Below are positions 24,634-34,211 of a DNA stretch of 64,000 nt, one piece after another (the stretch's first letter is position 1; every line of letters begins with the position of its first letter). The stretch comes from Aquila chrysaetos chrysaetos. Its lineage: Eukaryota > Chordata > Aves > Accipitriformes > Accipitridae. The translations under genes were made by a program, and so were the position numbers. The stretch lies in contig NC_044004.1 in assembly GCF_900496995.4 (NCBI RefSeq), positions 85,101,038 to 85,165,037 of the forward strand, given 5' to 3'. The notes beneath the pieces are model-generated. The model searched no databases and was not told the origin of the DNA. It was given only the letters and a program-made list of their open reading frames with translations.

Positions 24634-25599
24634 GTGAGTAACCCGCGGAGGGGCCCCCGCCATCCCCCAGCGCTGCCGCCGGGCCCAGCGCCCGGCCCGG
24701 GGGGGAGCGGAGCGGAGCCGCGCCGCGCCGGCGGGGTAGCCCCGGAGGAGGAGGAGGGAACAATGCCGGGAGATGGCCGTGCCGGCGGCCGGGGCGCGGC
24801 GGCCCTGCCCGGGATGCGGTGCCCGGCGGCTCCGGCTCGGTGATCGGCCCCGGCGCCGCCCGGCCCGGACAAAGGGCGGCCGGGGGGAGGCAGAGCCGCG
24901 GGGCCGGGGGGGGGACGACCCGGGGAGACGGGGAGATGCGGGGTCGTGGGGAGCCGTGCGGGGCCCGGCGAGGGCGGGTGGAAAGTTTGGCGGGGGCCGC
25001 TCGCTGCCGTTCGTTTCGTTTGGCGAAATAATCCCTTCGGGGAAGGGATGCGTCGGGCAGCACCGTAACGAAGAGGGCGGCGGGGAGGCAGCGAACGCGC
25101 CCTCCCCCCGGCCCCCGTTCCCGGGGGGGGGGGGGGGGGCCGGGAACCTCCGCCGCCCACGCCGCCTCTCCGGGGGGCGAAGTTCCCGGGGGCGCCGAGC
25201 TGCCGGTGGTCTCCCGAAAGCGGGGGGGGGGGGGGGGGGGGGGAAGGCGGCTCGGCGGGGCCGTGCCCGGTGCGAGCGGCTTCGGGTGTAAACAGGCGCA
25301 CCGAGAGAAACACAGATTTATTCCCGAGCGAGCCCCGAAATGAACGATTTCGATGCCAGATGGGGTGGGGGGAAGGCAGCCGTACGCTAATCGGGTCGGA
25401 AAGGGCAAGGGCACCCGCAGCCCGGCGCCTAGCTCCTTCCCCGGCCTCGGCATCGCGGAGCGCGGCGGGACGCGCGGGCAACCCGGCGGCCGCCGTCCCG
25501 CTGCCCGCCGCCCGCTGCCCGCACCCTGCCCGCCTCGCCTCCGCCTGCATCCGTCCCCTCCTACAGCACGGGAGCCGGGGCTCACCCTCCTCCATAAAT

Positions 25600-25790
25600 A
25601 AGCGTGTCGAGGTAAAAATAATTACCTCTGCTTGCTGCTTTTAATTAAAGTCTCGGAGGGAAAGTGCTGGATTATGGTAATGAGCAGACATACGTTCCCT
25701 CTTGTCGAGCGGAGCGGGAGGTGAGCTGACATGCAATCAGCGACAATGACAAGCCACTTGAAACCCATTCGCTCTGCTATTCTGTCACAG
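25600..25790. promoter_or_regulatory. Candidate enhancer in PRDM8 intron 1 with a perfect inverted repeat
   Basis: Low-GC block in an otherwise CpG-rich intron. GAGGTAA (25,609-25,615) and TTACCTC (25,622-25,628) form a perfect inverted repeat with a 6-bp spacer. The block also has homeodomain cores (TTAATTAAAG near 25,640), a SOX-like ACAATGACA (about 25,743) and TGTCAC. Texture and position suggest a conserved intronic regulatory element. Confidence 0.35.
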
Positions 25791-26289
25791 CCCGGAGACC
25801 GGCCCGGCTCCTCTCTTGCAGGGGCCCCGGAGCCCGGGGTGGGGGGGGACACCGGCCGGGAGCCCCGCTCCCCGCCTCGGGCGGAGGCCCGCAGACGGCT
25901 GCCCCTTTTTGTCCGACCCCCGCCCGTGACCGGAGCCGGCCGCTGGGTTCCCCCGCCCGCTCCCCGCGGCTGCCCGGTCGCTGCCCGGAGCCGGCTCCCG
26001 TCGCGCTCGCAGCCGGGCTCGCTGATAAATAAATCATCGCGGCAGCTTCCCCGCACCTCGCCTCCCGCTCGCGGAGCTCTTCGCCGCCTTTATTTTTTTT
26101 TCCAGAGCGGCGAAAGTGCTCGCCTGCCTCTTATTTTCATTTCTTTTTTAATTTTTTTGTTAATCGTAGTTTTTTTCAAATTTTATTTTGTGTTCCCCGG
26201 CGGGTGGCGGCCGCATCTCCGCGCAGCGCTGCGGCGGGGCCCCGCCGCGCTGTAACGGCTCCGCTCGGCCCCTCTCTCCGCCCGCAGGC

Positions 26290-26508
26290 ATGGAGGACGC
26301 CGGCGTCCAGAGGGGAATATGGGACGGAGACGCCAAGACGGTCCAGCAGTGCTTGACTGACATTTTCACCAGCGTTTACACCACCTGCGACATTCCGGAA
26401 AATGCCATTTTCGGCCCCTGCGTCCTGAGCCACACGTCCCTGTACGACAGCATTGCCTTCATCGCCCTCAAGTCCACCGACAAGCGCACCGTCCCCTACA
26501 TTTTCCGG
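26290..26508 (+). CDS. PRDM8: PRDM8 coding exon 1 (N-terminus and start of PR domain)
   Basis: Acceptor CCGCAG ends at 26,287 and the exon begins GC-ATG. The 73 codons end ...PYIFR at CGG before GTAAGA (26,509). The protein is nearly identical to mammalian PRDM8, with the segment TVYTTCDIPENAIFGPC-like typical of PR domains (here SVYTTCDIPENAIFGPC). It ends in phase 0. Confidence 0.97.
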
Positions 26509-28760
26509 GTAAGAGCCGCTCCTCTGCCGGGCACAGCCGCTCGCCCCGCAGCCGGGGAGCCGGCCCGCCGCCGCCACCGCTCGCCCCGACGGCCGGTGCC
26601 CGAGCGCATCCCCGCCGCGGAGGGCAGCCCCGTCGGGCCGCCCGCTGCTTGCCACGGCCCCGCCGAGCCGGGCGGGAGCCTCCTCCGCCGCCGGCATGCT
26701 TTCGCCCCGCCGCCGGCGAGGGCAGAGCCGCTCCCGCCGGCTGCCCGGCCCCGTTCCGTCGGTCGGTCGGTCGGTCCGTCCGTCCGTGCGCGTTTATTGA
26801 AGCGGCGTTTGCAGGTGGACACGTCGGCGGCCAACGGCTCGTCGGAGGGCCTGATGTGGCTGCGGCTGGTGCAGTCGGCGCGGGAGCGGGAGGAGCAGAA
26901 CCTGGAGGCCTACATCAAGAGCGGGCAGCTCTTCTACCGCTCCCTGCGCCGCATCGCCAAGGACGAGGAGCTGCTGGTGTGGTATGGCAAGGAGCTCACG
27001 GAGCTGCTGCTGCTCAGCCCCGCCCGGGCCCCCGCCCGCAGCAACGGTGGGTGCCCCGCGCGGCCGCCCCGCGCCCCCTCCCCACGGCCCCGGGTGACCG
27101 GGGGCCGCCGTGTCGGGGTGGAGGGGGGAGAGGCTGGGCGGGGATCCCCGCCCGGGGTGACGGCGGGGCGGTAGGGGGGGGGGGGAGGCGGCCGGCGTCG
27201 GGACCCCCCGCCACCTTTCCTCTTCCTCCCCCGGGGAAAGCCCCGGTACCGGCTCCGGCCCCGGCTGACGGTGCCCCCGTCTCTGTGTGTCCCGTCCCGC
27301 GTGTGCGTGTGCCCGGCCGCAGGCTCGCCACCCTTCGCCTGCCCCGAGTGCAGCCAGCGCTTCCAGTTCGAGCTGCCCTTCGCCGCCCACCTCCGGTTCC
27401 GCTGCCCCAAGAGGCTGCACGGCCCCGACACCGGCCCCGCCGCCGAGGCCCCCGGCGGCAAGGAGGCGGCCGGCGGCAAGGAGCAGGAGGCCGGCAAGTA
27501 CTGCAAGCCCGGCGGGCCGCTCCACCACCCCTTCCCCGGGGCCGACGGCGGCAGCGCCGCCGCCAGCACCAAGCCCTCCACGGACTTCCACAACCTGGCG
27601 CGGGAGCTGGAGAACTCCCGCGGCGGCCACGGCGGGTCCCCGGGGCGGCCGGCGCCCCCCGAGGGCGGCCCCGAGGCGGCGGCCGGGAAAGCCAAGCGGC
27701 GGTACCCCGAGGAGGAGGAGCGGGGCCCCGGGGCGGCGGCGCGGGGCCGCTTCCCGGCGGAGCGGCCGGGGCTGCCCTCGGCGCCCAAGGAGGAGCCGGT
27801 GTGCGCCCCGCAGCAGCAGTACCGGGCGGCCGGCTCCTACTGCGGCTTGGAGGAGGGCGGCCGCCTCTTCGCGCCGCCCAGCCCGGAGACGGGGGAGGCC
27901 AAGCGCAGCGCCTTCGTGGAGGTGAAGAAGGCGGCCCGCGGCCCCGAGCCCGACGGCGGCGGCGGCCCCGAGGAGGGCCAGGAGCGCGCCTCCCCCGCCG
28001 CTCCGGGGGCGGGCGGCGGCGAGCCGGGGCTGTGCCCCCGCGGCGGCCCCGGGGGCCCGCTGGCCGCCCGCCTGGAGGGGGGCAGCCCGGCTCGGGGCAG
28101 CGCCTTCACCACCGTGCCGCAGCTGGGGGGGCGGCCCCGGCGGCGGGGCGGAGGAGCGGAAGAGCGCCTTCTCCCAGCCCGCCCGCTCCTTCCCGCACGT
28201 CCCGCCGCTGGTGCTGGGCCAGAAGCTGGGCGGGCTGGGCGAGCCCTGCCCCGACGGCGCCGCCGCCCCCGCCCGCCTCTACGCCGCCGAGGCGCTGGCC
28301 GTCAAGCTGCCGGGCGGCGGGGAGGCGGCGGGCGGCGGCGGGGGCGGCGGCGGCGGCGGGGGGGGCGGCGGCGGCGGCGGCGGCGGCGGCGGGGGGGGGG
28401 CTGCCCAAGCAGAGCCCCTTCCTCTACGCCACCGCCTTCTGGCCCAAGAGCTCGGCGGCGGCGGCGGTGGCGGCGGCGGCGGCGGGGCCGCTGCAGCTGC
28501 AGCTGCCGTCGGCGCTGACGCTGCTGCCGCCGTCGTTCACCTCGCTGTGCCTGCCGGCGCAGAACTGGTGCGCCAAGTGCAACGCCTCCTTCCGCATGAC
28601 CTCGGACCTGGTGTACCACATGCGCTCCCACCACAAGAAGGAGTACGCGCTGGAGCCCCTCGTGAAGCGGCGCCGCGAGGAGAAGCTCAAGTGCCCCATC
28701 TGCAACGAGTCCTTCCGCGAGCGCCACCACCTCTCCCGCCACATGACCTCGCACAACTAG
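26290..28760 (+). CDS. PRDM8: PRDM8, PR domain zinc finger protein 8 (three coding exons)
   Basis: PRDM8 is a nuclear transcriptional repressor of the PRDM family. It acts in neural and retinal differentiation and has been reported to partner with BHLHE22. The coding sequence joins 26,290-26,508, 26,815-27,046 and 27,323-28,760, all with canonical GT-AG introns, giving about 628 residues (human 689). It has a PR domain (about residues 16-131), a first atypical zinc finger with CPEC...H...C (27,340-27,420), a long low-complexity linker, and two C-terminal C2H2 fingers (28,569-28,634 and 28,692-28,754), ending in MTSHN before TAG. The start ATG lies 2 bp after the acceptor and matches the family N-terminus MED. 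Exon 4 is read in three frames: one extra base near 28,125-28,150 and another near 28,391-28,400. Protein similarity resumes exactly after each, so sequence error in G runs is likelier than a pseudogene. Confidence 0.97.
26509..26814 (+). other. PRDM8: PRDM8 intron 2, 306 bp and free of stops in frame
   Basis: GTAAGA donor and TTTGCAG acceptor. The length is exactly 102 codons and the PRDM8 frame stays open through it. Retention would insert 102 residues rich in Pro, Arg and Ala into the PR domain. It contains a short GGTC/GTCC tetranucleotide repeat near 26,759-26,787. Confidence 0.85.
26815..27046 (+). CDS. PRDM8: PRDM8 coding exon 2 (rest of PR domain)
   Basis: Starts GTG-GAC after the acceptor at 26,814 and reads VDTSAANGSSEGLMWLRLVQ, then continues to the core segment LVWYGKELTELLLL. 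The phase-1 end AAC-G is followed by GTGGGT (27,047). The 232 bp cover residues 74-150, the SET-like PR fold used by this family. Confidence 0.97.
27047..27322 (+). other. PRDM8: PRDM8 intron 3 (276 bp)
   Basis: GTGGGT donor and GGCCGCAG acceptor at 27,322. Its length is also a multiple of three, but the PRDM8 frame meets a TAG at 27,172-27,174, so retention would truncate the protein. Confidence 0.85.
27323..28760 (+). CDS. PRDM8: PRDM8 last coding exon (linker and zinc fingers), with two apparent frame breaks
   Basis: It begins GC-TCG-CCA and completes a split glycine codon. Family-like sequence runs in one frame from SPPFACPECSQRF to AFTTVPQLGG (about 28,125), moves by +1 to ERKSAFSQPARSF and LYAAEALAVKLPGG (to about 28,320), then by +1 again to LPKQSPFLYATAFWPKSS and the C-terminal fingers. 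The breaks coincide with a 7-G run (28,125-28,131) and a 10-G run (28,391-28,400). One G less in each would join all segments. A GGC repeat encodes poly-Gly (about 28,330-28,400) and a GCG repeat encodes poly-Ala (about 28,455-28,485). As the sequence stands the product would lose both C-terminal fingers. Confidence 0.95.
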
Positions 28761-29465
28761 CGGGGACACCCCCCCCCAAACCCCGGGGATAACCCCCCAC
28801 CCACCCACCCACCCGCCGCGGACGGCAGCGGCCGCCCGCCGCGTTCTTTCCTTTCCTTTCGATGCACGCATTTTCACTTTCCGGGGAGGGGCGGGGAGGG
28901 CGGCAGGGGAGAAGGAGAAGGAAAAAGAAGACGAAAGAAAGAAAGAAAGAAAAAAAAAAAAAAAAGAATAAAAGCACCGGAAAAAAAAAAAAAACAGACG
29001 AAGGAAAAAAAAAGCAAATGACTTAAAAAATACATTTTTTAAAATGTCATATATTGCAACATATTGATGCATTTGTCATACGTTTCTACTTAAATTATTA
29101 AGCACTTATGGTTTAGATGTAATAATAATTATATGTCGGGGTAAATTTTTATTTTAGATATAAAGCTAAAGGCGGGGAGAAGCGCGGCGGGGCCGGCGGG
29201 GGCGGCGGGCCGGGGTCCTGCATGCACCGGGCGCCTCCCGCCCGCCCGGCCCCCGCCGCTCGCGTCCCTTTTCCTACAGAGTGTCACTTGGTGCCCGTGA
29301 AATGGAGTCTCGATAGTTCCGTGTTACCTTTCCTTTTCGGTTCGGTTTTTGGGTTTTGGTTTTGGTTTTGGTTTTTTTCCTTCCCCCTCTCGAAAAGATT
29401 TATTAAACTTTATAGTTTATCTGGGTATGTTGGATGCTTTGACAATAAATGACTTTATTTTCTTC
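28761..29465 (+). other. PRDM8: PRDM8 3' UTR with two polyadenylation signals
   Basis: After the TAG at 28,758-28,760 comes a short C/A-rich stretch, then a purine-rich GAAA tract (about 28,906-29,013) with AATAAA at 28,967-28,972. An AT-rich segment at 29,020-29,165 looks conserved. A second AATAAA at 29,444-29,449 is followed by a T-rich region, so the main mRNA end is probably near 29,465. Confidence 0.7.
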
Positions 29466-29581
29466 AAAGCACCTGGACGTTAATCGATGCCGGGGGGGGT
29501 GGGCGGTGGGGAGTGGGGCGGCCCCACGGCTGCGGGCCGGGAGCAGTGCCCCCGGCCGGGCCGGGCTGCGGGGAAGGGGGG

Positions 29582-29905
29582 AGACCCCGCCGCTCTCCTC
29601 TCTGCTCTCCTTCCCTTCTCTTCTTCCTTCCTTCGGCCTCTCTTACATCCTTCTGTCTGTTCATCCTTGGTTTCACTCCGCATTTTATTCACCGTTTCTT
29701 TGTCTCTCTTTCATCCTGTCCTTCCCTTCGTTTTCCTTTCGCGTTGTTTCGTTTCTTTCTTTTTGCCTTTCTGTCTTTCCTTTTTTTTTTGCCCCGTCTT
29801 TTCCTCTCTTTTCTCTCTCCTCTCTATTTCTCCTTTTCCTTTTTCCTTTCCCGTTTCCTTTTCCTTTGCCTTTACCCTTCCCCTCCCAGCCCCTCTCGGA
29901 CCTCT
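29582..29905. repeat. Long polypyrimidine tract downstream of PRDM8
   Basis: About 320 bp are almost purely C and T on the + strand (CTTT, CCTTT and CTCC units). Such tracts can form triplex DNA and can slow polymerase. Its place just past the PRDM8 cleavage site fits a transcription-termination aid, but that is inference. Frames through it encode only Phe, Ser, Leu and Pro runs and are not genes. Confidence 0.8.
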
Positions 29906-31054
29906 CCTTTGCTCCATGCCACCCCACCCACCTCACCCCTACCAGGAGACTTTATTGAGAGACACGCACCCACCCCCACCCCCCGGGCTGTGCGCGGTCC
30001 CCCGCTTGCAGAGTGGGGGGAGCGCGGGCCCTGGCTGTGGGCAGAGCCCCCGGGGGTTGCACAGGGCCCAGAGGAGCCCCCAGCCCGGGGTGTCCTGGGA
30101 CGGGGAGCGCTCGGGGGGTCCGGGGGTGGATCCCCTCTGCCCCGGTGCATTATTGGGGTGATGGGACCGCAGCCAGGGACACACGGGAGGGCTCAGGAGA
30201 GGGGGATCCTCCATGGGCATGGGAGGGGACAGCCGGGTCCTGCGGGCACCACCCGCAGCGGGTGCATTTCGTATCAGACATTTCGTGTATTTTTGGGGTG
30301 CAAGGGCGAGCACTAGCCGAGGCAGCGGCGTGGTGATGTGTTGCAAACCCACTTCCACGCACAGGCTGGCGTCACTCTGGCGAGGCGGGTTGCCGGCAGG
30401 GAGGATACCCCCCAAGAGGAGGGGTGCGAGGCAGAAGCCCAGGTCAGAGATGGGGACCCCCCCCGGCTTTGTGCGAGCGGGGCTGGGGGTACCACCGCGT
30501 CCGCTGCAGCGGGTTTCGGAGTTTGCCGTGAGGTGCCCGGACCCGCTGCAGAGCTTTTACAGCTCTCGGGGAAGCTGGCTGGAGCTTCAACTAGGGCACG
30601 CTTAAAAACTCCGCGTACTTGGAGCCTTCTTGTCTCTTCCCGGAAAGAGCCGAGGCTGATCAACCAGCGCTGGCCCTCCCGTACGTCAAAAGAGCACAGA
30701 GGGGGGTCCCTGATAGGAAAGTGGCGTCAGAGTCGGGAGGTTTCCCCCCCCGTACGACACGTTTTCCGTTCGGATTACTCCCCGCCACTCGTAGGCTGTG
30801 CTGGAATCACGTCCCCGTCCCCGTCATCCCCCCCCAGCTTCCTTCTGATGCCGTTCGCTCCCTCAGCGCACCCCAACCCAGGCGAGCCGCTCTAAACGGC
30901 ACCTCCCGACTGCCGTTCGCTTGCGGTCAGGAACACGCGTGGCTCCACCTGGCCACAATTAATCGCGGGGGTGAGGCCCTAATTACTCTCCCGGAGTTTC
31001 CCCCCCCACCCTCAATGGCGGTAACATCCCTGCGGCGCTCTGCTCTAAGGTGGC
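29906..31054. other. GC-rich spacer downstream of PRDM8
   Basis: CpG-rich DNA without a recognisable gene. The frames on both strands are composition effects. It is the distal shoulder of the PRDM8 CpG domain, ending at the hexamer repeat at 31,055. Confidence 0.5.
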
Positions 31055-31188
31055 CCGGTGCCGGTGCCGGTGCCGGTGCCGGTGCCGGGGCACGGGCACG
31101 GGCACGGGCACGGGCACGGGCACGGGCACCGGCACCGGCACCGGCACCGGCACCGGCACCCGGGCACCGGCACCGGCACCGGCACCGG
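31055..31188. repeat. Hexamer repeat array arranged as a large hairpin
   Basis: Five CCGGTG units (31,055-31,084) are followed by a variant unit, six CACGGG units (31,091-31,126), five CACCGG units (31,127-31,156), an 8-bp variant and four more CACCGG units (31,165-31,188). CACCGG is the reverse complement of CCGGTG, so the outer arrays are inverted copies that can fold with the CACGGG array as the loop. Frames through it encode Gly-Thr, Pro-Val or Arg-His dipeptides and are not taken as genes. Confidence 0.9.
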
Positions 31189-32166
31189 CATGGGACCCCC
31201 CCCCCCGGCGGGGAGCGCGCTGCCGCGGGCGGCGCAGGCGGGCGGGCACCGCCATCTAGCGGGGCCGCCGGCGGGCCCGGCTCGGCGGGGAGCGTGGTGA
31301 GGTGGGGGGGGGGGGGTCCTCGGTTGGGGGGAGGGGAGGGTTGCGCGGTGCTCCCGGTTCCTTTTTCGGGGCAGCTCCACTTCCCTAGCAGCCCCGGGGC
31401 TGTTTTCGGGGCTCAGAGCCTTCCTTGGAGCCTGGGGGGGCTTAGAAAAGGTGGGGGGGGCAAGTGATGCTTCCCCCCGCCCCTTCCCCGACCTCATGCA
31501 TTCACTTCGGTTGTCGGGACCCGGTGCTGTTAAAGAGCTGCTGCTTCGCCTCCTCCGGGTCTGGCCCGTGGGTGAGTATTGCAGGGTCTTGGGCACCTCA
31601 GAGCATACAGCATCTCTAAAATTACATCCAAATGCTTCACGGCCTCTCCACAGCCCAGCAGCTGCGTGTGCTTCTGCGGTGGGCTGGGGCCCTGTCCTGC
31701 CCTGGCAGCACCCCGCAGCACCCTGCTCTTCCACCCTTCGGTTTCGGCCCTAGCTGCAGGCACAGTGCTAAGTGCCGGGGCTTTGCCCGTGGGCTCTGTC
31801 TGGGCTCAGGAGGGTCTGCATGCGTGGTCAGCCCCTTAAAAACATTGTCACACGATGTATGGGTGGTACAGCAGGTACCCTGTGCTACTACTGGTACACA
31901 AAACTCACACTGTTCCTCTATGTAAGTACCAAAAATGTACAGGACTTGTGGGCAGGAAAAAGACATTAGACTTTATTTTGGCCATTGAGATCAGAAGGGA
32001 CAAATAAAAGCCAGCTGATGCTATCTGGACAAGCATGGCATCACATAATAAGGGCAGGCAGCACTCTTGGTCCTGTGTGGTTGGGTATTGTACGAAGGAG
32101 GGTGACGAGAGCTTCCCTGGGGCTATCGGGGCTCAGGACTTGGCCACAGCAGGTCCTTCATGCTGC

Positions 32167-32185
32167 AAATAATAATAATAATTAT
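32167..32185. repeat. AAT microsatellite
   Basis: A short AATAATAATAAT tract followed by an imperfect ATTATAA. Confidence 0.75.
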
Positions 32186-34196
32186 AACAAATGTTGATAT
32201 TAATGCTGTTACCGGGGTGCAGCAGGCAGGCTTGCAACCACGGTAGTTACTACTTGAAAGCAGATCTGAATTCTGTTCTAATACGTGTCAGTAATGCGCA
32301 TGGGCAAAACTGTGATTTGGGGGGTTTTTTGTTCATTTTTAATACAACAAGCAGCAGTCAGGCAGCCACGGGCAGCAGACCCGCAGCTCGCGAATCCCTG
32401 GGCTGAAGCCAAGCGCAGCTGCCTGCCCTGGGGCCTGATTCTGCCCCTGCCGAAGCCAGTGGGAGCTTTGCCTTTGGCTCCATGAGGCAGCAGGTTCAGC
32501 TGTGGATTAGCACCCGTGCGATCGGACACTGGCAGCTGAACTCCCCAGGCTGCACGGATGCAGGCTGAACAGAGCTGCTTTTACCCAGATTTTTTTCCTT
32601 AGGTCTGAACAGAGGTGTCCGAGTGAGTCTTTCACGGGGGTCAGTCCCCTCCCAGCTCCCCCAGAGCATCCCCCCGGCTCACGGTGAGCCCTTGGTGCGA
32701 TGCCTGTGCGCTGCATTGCAGCCTGAGAGGTTGCCCAAAAATCTCTCTGCTGGGTTTTCTGCTAAGTGTGGAGATGCAAAGCAGTGTACTGGCGTGATGG
32801 AGGCATGAAAGTCTGCTGCCTGGTCGGTGACACCATTTGCTGCGGTTGCTCCCGAGGAGGCTGGGCTCCTCTTTGCAAGGTGTGTATCGCTAGTTAACCT
32901 GTAATTGGGCAAGCTGTTAAAATTGAGAAAGCAGCTATTAAGATTTCATTGTAATACCCTGCTCTTAAAAATGACTTATTTGGCTGTGGATATCAGAGAA
33001 AAGACTGAAATAGTTTACTCGTTTTGAAAATAATAAGAGCAATACAGTACTTGTTCTCTACTTTGGAGCCAAAACCAGACCCTGCTGCTAAGGTCTTATT
33101 TGGAGGGGAAAAAGATCTTACCCAGTACAGAAGGTGGGTTTAAAACAAATACACCCATGGGGAAAGTTTCTGTCAAATATGGTGCTGTTCTGCAAGATGC
33201 TGGAGAACACCTGGCTTGCTTTGGATGTTTTAAAGAGAGGGGTTTTTTTTCCACTTGTTAATATTTATTTCCTTATCTATTATCCATTACAACAGCTGGA
33301 CATTGTGCCTGTCAAGGTTTAAGTGTTAACTGGTTGTGTTCTCTTTCCTGTCCCACAGGTGGGAAGAGGGCACAGCTGGCTGGGAGCGCGGCACTGCCTG
33401 TCTCCACTCCCTTGCCTCAGCACAGCCCTTGTCTGCAGCGATGCCTATAGAGCTTCACTTACCCCGGGGATGTGCTGGGCACAGACAGCCTGCAGGGTCC
33501 CGAGAGGCCTCGCTGTGCAAAAGAGACGCTGGGTGTGTATGGATGTGCACCGACATTCAAATACACCCGCGCTTCCAGAGCAGTTCCCCCTTTGGTACGA
33601 GCTGCTTGTCAGAAATCCCTCTGCATTGCTCTGGGGAGGTTTGTGGGTTTGCCTTCTTTTAAGGGGGTCTTGACTGTTGTCAGGGGTGACTGCATGCGCC
33701 TGGGGATGCACCAGTGTGTCCTGTGTTGATGGTAAGACTGGGTAAGTGCAGGAGAGCTGCTGAACGTGGTGTGCGAAGGCTGTGGCACACCTGGGACCAG
33801 CCTGTGCCCGTGGCCTGTTGTGTTCAGCGTAATGTCCCTCTTCCAGCCGCACTGTTTACACTGTATTTTGTCTTAATAGACCAAACTAATCCATTAGGGC
33901 AGCGGCTGTTTGTCATTGTCCTGCAAGCCTGCTGCCTGCCTCTGCCCACAGAAACACAGGGATGCGCTGCAGGGCAAGTTGTGCTCAGGCTCCTCTGAAA
34001 TGAAGCATCTTGGGGCCTTGGCTCAGCCTTGCCCTTTCCTAGAGCTGCTTGCAGCCGTGGCCTCTCAGGAGCTGCAGCGTGCCAGTCTGGTGTTTTTCCA
34101 GTGCTGGGGCTGGCGAGGTGGCTTCTGAGCGACCCTAGTTGCTTTTGTGCCCATGGGGAAGGGGTGCATGTCACCCAGCAGTACCTGGGTTATCAT

Positions 34197-34211
34197 CTTA
34201 ATTAAATTAAG
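34197..34211. repeat. AT-rich perfect palindrome
   Basis: CTTAATT (34,197-34,203), one A, then AATTAAG (34,205-34,211). It resembles a dimeric homeodomain site, with more TTTAAT/TAATAA cores just downstream. Confidence 0.5.

Larger units (their letters stand above)
23640..25560. promoter_or_regulatory. PRDM8: PRDM8 promoter CpG island
   Basis: A dense CpG island covers the PRDM8 first exon and the start of intron 1. Just before the proposed exon lie a CRE-like TCACGCGTCA and an inverted CCAAT box (ATTGG at 24,370-24,374). I saw no TATA box, as expected for a CpG-island promoter. Runs of 17 G (25,123-25,139) and 22 G (25,222-25,243) make the island a strong quadruplex-forming region. Confidence 0.65.

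Noticed and set aside
24423-25595. Minus-strand open frame of 390 codons opposite the PRDM8 first exon
   Set aside because: Low-complexity Pro/Gly/Arg translation caused by the CpG island; a second minus frame is open as well.
26649-28300. Start of a 703-codon + strand frame through PRDM8
   Set aside because: Only its last part, after about 28,400, is PRDM8; the earlier part reads introns and exons in the wrong frame.
29487-30316. Phe/Ser/Leu-rich frames that look like membrane proteins
   Set aside because: They are translations of the pyrimidine tract, not hydrophobic helices of a real gene.
30983-31467. Dipeptide-repeat frames (Gly-Thr, Pro-Val, Arg-His)
   Set aside because: They are direct translations of the hexamer microsatellite without start context or conservation evidence.
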